Shown one piece after another: positions 9,966-17,800 of a DNA stretch of 20,952 nucleotides. Both the position numbers and the translations under genes were made by a program. The stretch's first letter is position 1. Each line of letters starts with the position of its first letter. Under the pieces are notes generated by a model that saw only the letters and a list, made by a program, of their open reading frames with translations, had not been told where the DNA came from and searched no databases. Where the stretch lies: assembly GCA_004802705.1 (NCBI GenBank), contig SGPL01000296.1, positions 20,551 through 41,502 on the forward strand, read 5' to 3'. Origin of the DNA: Bondarzewia mesenterica (lineage: Eukaryota > Basidiomycota > Agaricomycetes > Russulales > Bondarzewiaceae).

Positions 9966-11226
9966 TCAAACCCCAAACATTCCGATATCTGGTACCTCCC
10001 GAAGCCAAGCAAGGAAGTCGTCTCGCTCGTGACGCTTCATATGGGTCTTGTAACTGTCCTGGCGAGTGAATTTCCCCGAGCACCGCGGATAATGGCACGA
10101 GTACGCTGGGACCGGCGCGTGCGCTCTCGCCGTCTTCCAGTGCCGCTTCAGATCGCTGAAGGTTCCGAAGTCGACCTGCGCCCCGTTCTCCTTCTTGCAG
10201 CCTGGGTGAGGGCATGGCCACCGCTTCGTCGTCTTTGTCCGCCCGCTTGACCTCGCCTTCCTCTTGGGTGCCGTGGCTGCCTGAGGTGGCTGGGTGATAA
10301 GACCTCCCATTGACTTCGTTACAAAGTCGGGGGAGTGTTGTCCTGCGAGGGCTCCCTCGTAGACACGCGCCTCTGATGTAGGGTTGTTATTGGTGAGGTC
10401 TTGTACCTCTCTCTGTTGCTGAGCATGGGCATGTTCTCCATTGGAAGATGAAGCTCCTTGGCTGCTAGCAGGCATCGCGGTGGAGCCGATGTCGTGCCCG
10501 AACTCACTCATATCAGATTTAGTCTGATTTGCTTCCCTCCAATGCCCATCGTGGACGTGGATCGGGCGCGGAGTCGCCTCTGGTGTCAGCGGCGAGGCCC
10601 ATGCGCGTGACGGATGCGGTCGCGCCCCATGGGAAGGTAAGGGTGGAAGTGTGTGGGGACGTCGTACTCGGATCCTCGTTTCGCGAGATCGGAGAAAGGG
10701 AGGGAGCGTGGGGGAAGGTTGTACTCTGATCTTTGCTTCGCCAGGTGGGAGATAGGGACTGGGGTTGGTAACGGAGATGCTTCCACTCCGCTGACATAGG
10801 CAGCAAATCCTGGATAGTGCTGACGGAGACTGGGTCCNGCAGCTATTCGAAGAAAATGCCATGTTATCTTTACTGCGCNATAATTGATCAGGATTTTCAC
10901 GAGAACGTACCGTAGGCGTCATTGCTTGGGTAGGTGGCGAAGACCGGCCGGTGGATTGGGTCTCCCGCCAGCAGGACGCCATAACCATCGGTTTGCCTGT
11001 GGCACTGTGGCGCTACGGGAATTTTGGACTCGTCGACGGTCATATTGGTACCCTGCGATACAAAGTGAGTGGTCTCGCTATTTCTACATGAATGGCATCA
11101 ACGCACGGCATTTAGAGGAAGATAGTTAGCGGCAGGCAGCTGAAGGCTGGATGCTACGCCGGTGCGAGGTTGTTGTCGCAATGCCTCTGTGTACGAGTAC
11201 GACATGCCGGATGCTTGGGAAAACAT
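9966..11226 (-). CDS. Paired C2H2 zinc-finger protein, at least four coding blocks
   Basis: Exon 1 is 11226-11107 (40 codons, starting MFSQASGMSYSYTEAL), intron 54 nt; exon 2 is 11052-10911, intron 68 nt; exon 3 starts at 10842 and is open to about 10586; the last block is open to the TGA at 9966-9968. The first two junctions keep phase (0 and 1). The step from exon 3 to the last block changes frame, and I could not find a good intron there. The last block holds a Ser/Gln/Asn-rich part, a bipartite basic signal (KRKARSSGRTKTTKR) and two fingers: C-x4-C, 18 residues, H-x6-H; then C-x4-C-x12-H-x3-H, a canonical finger. It ends REVPDIGMFGV. A sequence-specific DNA-binding regulator is likely; the target is unknown. 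Exon 3 carries an imperfect 19-residue repeat. The remnant at 8446-8975 is a paralogue of the last block. Confidence 0.7.
10649..10744 (-). repeat. Imperfect 57-bp (19-residue) tandem repeat in exon 3
   Basis: Two 39-nt segments, 10706-10744 and 10649-10687, match at most positions with a 57-nt offset. In the frame continuing from exons 1 and 2 they encode LAKQRSEYNLPPRS and LAKRGSEYDVPTHF. The offset is a multiple of three, so any frame keeps the repeat; the LAK.xSEY core argues for this frame. Confidence 0.6.
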
Positions 11227-12264
11227 GGTAGTGAGAGTAAGAGAGGCAGATACGTCGGAGTTGTTTGTTGTTGGTGGGTAGCGAGTGCCTTGTATTTCTC
11301 TCCGCTCATGATTTATACCCAGGATATAATCCTCCCTCTCCCCAAAGCTGATGAAGTTCAATTACGTCCCTGAATATCCCCTCATGGAATAGACCTATTG
11401 TCTGATCTGGGCCTTGTTCTCTCCCGTTGACAGTGACGAGCCGGGTTGGCGGCTCACTGGCCATTCACGACGGGCCATCGCCATCACGAGCGAATCCTGA
11501 AGCTGCTTTCCAAATTGCACATCGGTACCCTTCTCTTCACCGCCCATCAGACCACCCACAACGCGCATCCCTATGGCAGTGCACGATCCAACACATTCCT
11601 TATTACGCTGTGGAGCCACTGCTTGACGACTTACTCCGCAAATCGATGTTGACCTTCGACTGGCGCATGCGTGAATACCCGAGCGTCCTTCTTATTCTAA
11701 CCTTTTGCACCTAACATCATTCTCACAGCCTTCATCGATGGGCGATAGGCGACAGTATTTTCACGCTCAGATGACTCGTACCCATAGTTGTCCATATTTG
11801 GCTTGGTTTGTTTGTTGTCATGTCGGTGTCCTGATTTGTGTCCGTGTAAATTTTTTCCAGATCACGCCTCGCGGCGCACCGGTTTGGTGGTGTACTGGCC
11901 TTCAAAGCTTCGTCGTTTGTTGTCGAGAGATAGGGAACGGGTTTTCCGGCTCCAATCCCCCCTTTCCCAAGCAGGACCCTGACCTTCGCTTTCCAGATCG
12001 CGATCGTAATCTTCCACTTGGTCCGTCCGGCTTTATAGCAGCTACAGTCTTTGGTCCTCGCCATGTGTTGAGCCATGCGTACGTCAAAAAAAAATCTCAT
12101 GAGACTTTCTCCTTCTGAATTGCACACTCGTTGTCGGTCCTCGTGATCCACGCACAGACATGCCATCCTGGAACTTTCCTTATTGTACAGCCCGAAGTTC
12201 CCGCCATTCAACACTTGCTTACTCGAGAACGCCATTACCCATCTGCGATTGTGCACCACCTCAT
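11227..12264. other. Unresolved region with overlapping open frames on both strands
   Basis: Sequence above 11226 should contain the promoter of the minus-strand zinc-finger gene. Further on, a minus-strand frame (11732-12280, 182 codons, starting MRMAVNEVV) and plus-strand frames (11427-11714, 11446-11652, 11705-12118) overlap. None shows a recognisable domain, and splice signals did not yield a consistent chain. The long minus frame could be a terminal exon of the candidate gene at 12265-13072, but I could not prove the connection. Confidence 0.35.
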
Positions 12265-13072
12265 TCACCGCCATTCGCATATGTCCTTCGGATGCAAATT
12301 TTCCATCTTGAACGCATCGTGGTCAGAGAAACCGAATTTCACTCCTTTATTGTCATCGCTTTTTACCGGCCGTTGCCCTCGTCGTTCAAGGTCTGCGTGA
12401 TGCGACCCTCTGTGTCCCATCCCGAAGTTTTCTCCAACTGAAAGTTTGCAACCGTCGTAATGGTCGTCAGCAATGGACAGAGCTGTGTCCGGTTTCACCT
12501 TCGGTCCTGAAATATGCACTCTTCAAGGATGAGTGATGCTGTGGCCTGAAGTCGCGAAAGGGCGAATGGCAATATGAAAGTCATGTAGCTTACGCTGTTG
12601 GCCCGTAGCCACTCGTCGAGAACCCCGTCGAAGGTTCATTGTCGTTGGTGTCGATGTTGGGAACAGCGTTGCCATGAGCTGGCAAAGGCAATAGAGATGG
12701 GAGGGTAATTTGGTGCGTAGTTGTAAACCTCATCCCGACCCAACGCGGAAAGTAAGAGTTGGGTAACAGAGGCCACCTCCGAGGCTCCCAATTCAGCGCT
12801 CCCCTTGCCATCATCCGGCTGTCTTCGCTCCACTTCTCTCTTTTAGACATCAAGCGGTCAGTTTCTTTTGCTTTGGCCTCCCGAACGCTTCCGGTGCCCA
12901 ATGAGACAGCACAATGGCGCCTTCAACTGTTTTGTTTCCAAATAAGTGTTCTCTCCGCGCATCGCACCTTTCTGTGGCCCGATAGAGAACACGTTTATGG
13001 ATGACGGATGAGGGCTCTGCGGTCGCTGAAGAATTGATCGCGTTGTAAGCACTCACCTCGAATCACTGCCAT
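12265..13072 (-). CDS. Candidate multi-exon hypothetical gene, partly resolved
   Basis: Candidate start at the ATG 13072-13070: a 16-nt exon (13072-13057) splices through a short 40-nt GT-AG intron (13056-13017, donor gtgagt) into a frame open from 13016 (EPSSVIHKRVLYRATERC onward). A further intron is clear: donor gtaagc at 12593, acceptor at 12546 (48 nt), joining GFSTSGYGPTA to PQHHSSLKSAYFRTEG. The path between about 12850 and 12680 is not settled; a protein-like segment ELGASEVASVTQLLLSALGR lies there in another frame. A separate open frame 12519-12265 ends FKMENLHPKDICEWR and may be an alternative last exon. No domain is recognised. The strand choice rests on the phase-consistent splice sites. 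The model is provisional. Confidence 0.3.
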
Positions 13073-13205
13073 TCTGGACTCATTTGTGCTGTTTTCTGCT
13101 CCTTGCGAAGTGGCATCACCTTTGTGGCACTTCCATTGTCGTCACAGTCAAAACAGCTGGTAAGTCGATGAATCGTGGCACAATTACTGTACTCGGCTTG
13201 TGTGC

Positions 13206-13247
13206 CACCAGCTGACTACTTTAAATCACCAGCTGACTACTTTAAAT
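13206..13247. repeat. Perfect 21-bp tandem duplication
   Basis: The 21-nt unit caccagctgactacttta + aat occurs at 13206-13226 and again immediately at 13227-13247 with no mismatch. Each unit contains a possible 3' splice site (caccag before CTGACTAC). In the plus frame continuing into the gene at 13308 it encodes HQLTTLN twice, keeping the frame. Confidence 0.9.
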
Positions 13248-13307
13248 GAGCACCCACCATCTGCACGAGCAAACCATTCCCTCCCCGCCGCTTGTAATCT
13301 ATTCGAA

Positions 13308-13915
13308 ATGATTACCACCTCCAAAGGTAACGAAATTTACTGGCATGGAAAAAGGCTATTGCCCTACCTCTACCCGACCTACCAAGTGCTATATGCCCCC
13401 TTCGATTCCTCGTACATGGAGTCCGGTTTGAACGCAGACATGCTCTTGACGCGACTTCCCTGCCAGATATTTGTGAGCTTTACCTCTACTTTGGCTGACA
13501 ACGAGTGCCTGACTGACCGGTTCCATCTCAGGTACCGGAGGACCGCACGGCATACTTTCTCGTACCTGTGGAATTCTTAAATCAAGGCCCGTTTACCTAC
13601 CACTCTGGTCCAAACGACGGCGTTGATCAGTCCTACTCTACTCTCGCCGGAGCACTCGGTGATGATGTCCAGCTCACCAAGCCCAAGCCATCACAAGGAA
13701 CGAAGCCCTGCATACTGCTTCTCCCTTCCTCGATCATGTCTCAGCGCAACGCTCATTGTCCCTACAAGGAACACCAGGCGAACGATGCACTTTTCATAAG
13801 ATTTGAAACGCCTATCGCAAATTATTCGAAGTATGTGTGTCTGAACTACGCGGCACTCACCGGGAGTGCCTGTCCATATATGCATCTCTATCTGGAAGCC
13901 GAAACGGGGATGTGA
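13308..13915 (+). CDS. Hypothetical protein, two or more exons
   Basis: The ATG at 13308 (context cgaaATGA) opens exon 1, 13308-13472 (55 codons). A 59-nt GT-AG intron (13473-13531, donor gtgagc, acceptor atctcag) in phase 0 leads to exon 2, 13532-13915 with TGA. The 182-residue product runs MITTSKGNEIYWHGKRLL at the N-terminus, VPEDRTAYFLVPVEFLNQG after the junction, and ends LYLEAETGM. It is rich in Tyr and Pro, with no clear signal peptide or domain, and I recognise no family. The frame is open upstream through the 21-bp repeats. A gtaagt donor at 13160 with an acceptor at 13211 or 13232 suggests an earlier exon, so the true start may lie upstream. A minus-strand candidate frame overlaps its last 28 nt. 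Confidence 0.5.
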
Positions 13916-14404
13916 TGTGATTTGATGTTTGTATTTGACGAGAAATTCGAGTTCAGATTTTGTATGCGTTTCAGTGAAGAGAGCGGAAACAAGAAATGTA
14001 GTGGTTTCTCTGACTTCGGGTCGACATCAAAGTTGTTTGCGTTGCATTTGGGCAGCGGGGCCGCTACTTCAGGAATCCCGGTTGTTCTGCAAGATTGCAG
14101 CTGACTATAAGTAGAGCTGGTTTCTTCCAGGCCTGAGGAGATGAAGCATAAATGGAGAAGGCGTGTTGACGGTCAGCTTACCAAAGTCATTGTCTGAGAC
14201 CGCGCCAAAGAAAATTGCGCTTTGGGAAGCGGTAATGGTCGAGTTCTTGAGACGGATATGATATGTATAATAGGTAGTCGTGTGAATAACGTCGTAATTC
14301 TCTCTCGAGTCTCCCTCCTCCATTGGAGATGGTGTTGAATCCAGAGACTGACATAAGTATCCACAGTACGTACCAAAATCGATTGTTGTAAGTTTGAGGT
14401 ACAC
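13888..14404 (-). CDS. Candidate hypothetical gene, antisense to its neighbours
   Basis: On the minus strand a frame open from about 14404 (residues including TYHIRLKNSTITASQSAIFF) meets a good donor (gtaagc at 14181). A 49-nt intron (14181-14133, acceptor tctcctcag) in phase 1 connects to 14132-13888 (GLEETSSTYSQLQSCRT onward, TAG at 13888-13890). No start codon, domain or signal was identified. It overlaps the ends of the plus-strand models at 13308-13915 and 14367-14723, so at most part of this can be right unless transcripts overlap. Confidence 0.3.
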
Positions 14405-14723
14405 AAGGTTTTCACTATGTATACGTGTGAGGACTCAGCCTGGGAATTGGCTACGGTACCCCCCTCAGACCGCTTCGCGGTGGTCAACCTTGGTCAACAG
14501 CAGCCTGAGATCATCATGCTCACTTTGCGTGCATGTAAGTACTTATGTCAATCGCTGAGCCTTAATTCGACTTCCATATTTCTGCCTCACAGACCTCCCC
14601 GACTCACTTGCAAATGGTTCCATCCAACATGGTTCAGTGGTCTTTCATCTAGCCAAGTGTGACTTTATTGAACAATCACTGCAGTCTATCAGAGTCTATC
14701 TCGCGAATTTTCGATCATTTTGA
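14367..14723 (+). CDS. Candidate small hypothetical gene, 3' exons
   Basis: Three plus-strand pieces are linked by consensus introns: 14367-14387 (21 nt), intron 14388-14438 (donor gtaagt), 14439-14534, intron 14535-14592 (donor gtaagt, acceptor tgcctcacag) and 14593-14723 (TGA). Residues across the junctions include PPSDRFAVVNLGQQQPEIIM and then AYLPDSLANGSIQHGSVV. The two gtaagt donors are the best argument for this strand. The 5' end is not found, although an ATG at 14417 would give an intron-retaining start. No family recognised. Its stop lies only 23 nt before the TATA box of the transporter gene. Confidence 0.35.
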
Positions 14724-14746
14724 AATGAGCGCTAAGTAAAACGGCT

Positions 14747-14753
14747 TATAAAA
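14747..14753 (+). promoter_or_regulatory. TATA box of the ABC transporter gene
   Basis: TATAAAA stands 147 nt before the first in-frame ATG of the transporter gene. A start site near 14780 would give a leader of about 120 nt, and I found no ATG in the sequence between this box and the chosen start. This is a sequence match plus position; no expression evidence. Confidence 0.55.
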
Positions 14754-14899
14754 CCAGCGGTGCTCACTCAGCCCTCCTTACGCTAGCATCTGCCGCGGCC
14801 CGCTAGCCTCCCGTCCTGCAGTGGGTCCCGAGCCTGTGGGTCTTGAGTGGGTCCATCGTTGTTTGTTGGCATCGTTCAACAACGATTTTGCTGGGCGAT

Positions 14900-17800
14900 A
14901 TGCTTTTCTGTCCTGCGGCTACGGCCGTCCAGTTTAGCAATCCCTGTATTCGCACGTTCTGGAGCACATTTCTCCCAGCAGTTCTCGTCATCCTTTTCGC
15001 CGTTGCGTCCATTCCGATTCCCACAAGGGTTCGCAAGCTCACCCGCGCGTTTACCACTCCCTTTCGTCATTTTTTGACCCTTCCTGAGGCGGAGGCTCTC
15101 GACGCTGCTGCCGCAGCAGGAGATACCGTTGCAGGTGACGAGGATGTGAATGTATACGGCAAAACACCAGCCGTGCCTTTATGGAAGACCCTCGTCTTTT
15201 CTTGGATTGCGTTGCTGGAATCGTTGACTTGGCTTGCAGTCGGCTCTTACATTGCATTCCAAGGATCTGAAGTAGTTCTTGACATTGTGCATGCGTTCGT
15301 TGCCGCTGTCGCTTGGCTGTACGCTGCTATCCGTCCGGTCGTGAGACCTCAGCCCACGCCCCCATTCGACCTCTTCTCCCTCTACTTCTTGAATCTTGCC
15401 TTAGAAATCTACAACTTTGGCGGCATTATTTATGATCTGAAAATTCTTGACCTCCCGCTACCATCTCCACTCATCATCGTTGCTCATGTCCTGAATTTGG
15501 TCGCTATCCTCGTGCTTTTGCTCGTCATTTTGGACATGCCGTTGGCCGTTCCGAGCAAACGAGTTGACAAGGAACAGATTGTGAGTAAAATTTGTTTACA
15601 GACTTCGTTAGCACTCAAATTGGCTCTGTCAGGGCGCCTCCATTACGCCAGAGGACTACACGACGTTGTGGGGCTGGATCACGTTTAGTTGGGTTTGGCC
15701 TCTCATCAAACGGGTACGTGCCCCACTTACTACAATAAATGTTGCTTGTGTCGCAACGTCTTGAACAGGGAACGAATATCACGCTGAACGAGGGCGACGT
15801 ATGGGGTATGAGTCCTACCCTTCAATCTCGACCGGTCTTCATCAAGTTCAGTTGGATAAAGCGCAATACGCTCCTCCGACGGCTGTGGGCTGCAAACTCA
15901 CTGGATATAATGTGAGCATACCCTTTTTTGCGTATGCCTGTGTCAGTACTGACTATTCTTGACCCGCGCTTAGGTTGGACTTTGCGTTGACCTATTTGAG
16001 CGTGGTATTCAATTACGCAAGCCCCTTCTTCCTCAAGTAAGCCGCGGTTTTCTTTTCCTGAACATCACCAGCTCTTGCTTATCTGCCGCCCTAGACGCAT
16101 CCTCGATGCCATCGACCATCCCACGCCCGAGAACCGGTCCCAAGCGTATATATATGCCGTGCTGGCTTTTCTATGCACCGTAGCCAAGGTGCGCTCAGCT
16201 ATATTTACGCCTATTGATTCAGTATCTCAATAATTTTTACAGGCTCAAGCAGATGTACAGCATCTCTGGTTCGGTCGGCGCGCTTGCACTCGTATTCGCT
16301 CGGAATTAATGGCGTCCATCTATGACAAGGCACTGAAGCGGAAAGACTTTTCTGGAATTATCGATAAAGACAATATCAAAAAGGCTTCTGAGCCGGGTGC
16401 TAAGAAGGGGAAAGAGGATGAGAAAGCGGATGATCCCAAGGCAGGTGCGGATGTAGGCAAGATCGTGAACTTGATGGCGGGAGACGCGAACAGGGTGCGT
16501 TGTTCGTCATTTTTTCTTTTCTTTTGCCAGTGTTCTCAATTGACTGCAGATTGCGCAAATGGTTTCAGGGGCGTATTTCATCTATGGAGGTGAGACATGG
16601 ACGTTTCTCAACGTTGCATGAGCTAACATGGATCTCAGCGCCCTTTGAAATCCTTATTGCCAGCATCTTCCTCTACCAGTGCGTATCGTCCTTTCGGCAT
16701 TTACCTTCGTGGCGCTTATGCTATTTATTTAGGCTCCTTGGTCTATCTGCTTTTGCGGGCTTCGGTGTCCTCATTCTCGGCTGGCCGCTCAACAGTTTCA
16801 TCATGCGGCGCAGCATCCGGATCCAGAAGGGCGTCATGGCTGCGAGAGACAAGCGCATGGGTGTCTTGAACGAACTCATTGGTGCCGTCAAGTTCATCAA
16901 ATTCTTTGCCTGGGAAGACCGCTGGATTGAGCGCGCGCTCGATGCGCGTGAAGTGGAGATGAATTGGATGGTCAAAGGTAAACTAGCTCATTGAATGAGG
17001 CGATCTCGATACATGTGCTCAATCTCGTGTCGTCAGCCCGGGTGAACTCGGTCATGTTCTCGATGCTATGGACTTGTGCGCCGATCTTGGTTTCGGTCAT
17101 CTCGTTCTTCACGTTTGTCATGCAGGGCAAGCAGTTGACCGTCAGCATCGCGTTCACGGTATGTCCTTTATTCTTAAATCTTCGTGAAACGAGAATCTGA
17201 TATTGGTTGGTCGCAGGCTATTGCGCTGTTCAACATGATCAGAGCCCCTTTGAACGTCATTCCTGCTTGGATTGTCCAAATCCTTCAGGTGTGTCGATCA
17301 CTTACCGCGATGAGCATCGCTCTTCTCACTCTTTTTTTTTTTCTTTTCGTAGACCGGTGTTGCCCTCAACCGTATCTCAGTCTACCTTGATGAGGACGAA
17401 GTTGATGAACAAGTCTCCTCCCTCAAAAAATCTCGCTCTGGTCCCAACGCCGCTTCAGATACCGACAAGGGCCTTGGACTCGAAAATGCGTCATTCAAGT
17501 GGAATGAAATCGAGGAGAAAAAGGAGGATACGGACGCAAAGGATGCAAAGAAGAACAACGGACAGTTAAATGAAACTGATACCTCTGGTGACGCTGATAG
17601 TCGTCAGTCTATTGATATTGGTGCAGGAGAACATCGCTTCGAGCTTAGGGATATTTCGATCATGTTCCCTGAAGGTCAATTGACTGTCATCACGGGTCCG
17701 ACGGCGAGCGGCAAGACCGCATTATTGGTACGTCCTCATCATGCATTATCTAGCTCTTCACTCAATACTATATCGCGTATGTTATCCGTAGATGGCGCTG

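Noticed and set aside
11732..12280. A 182-codon minus-strand open frame starting with ATG
   Set aside because: It is long for an intron-dense genome, but it shows no domain, its composition is unlike the confident genes, plus-strand frames overlap it, and I could not attach it convincingly to neighbouring exons.
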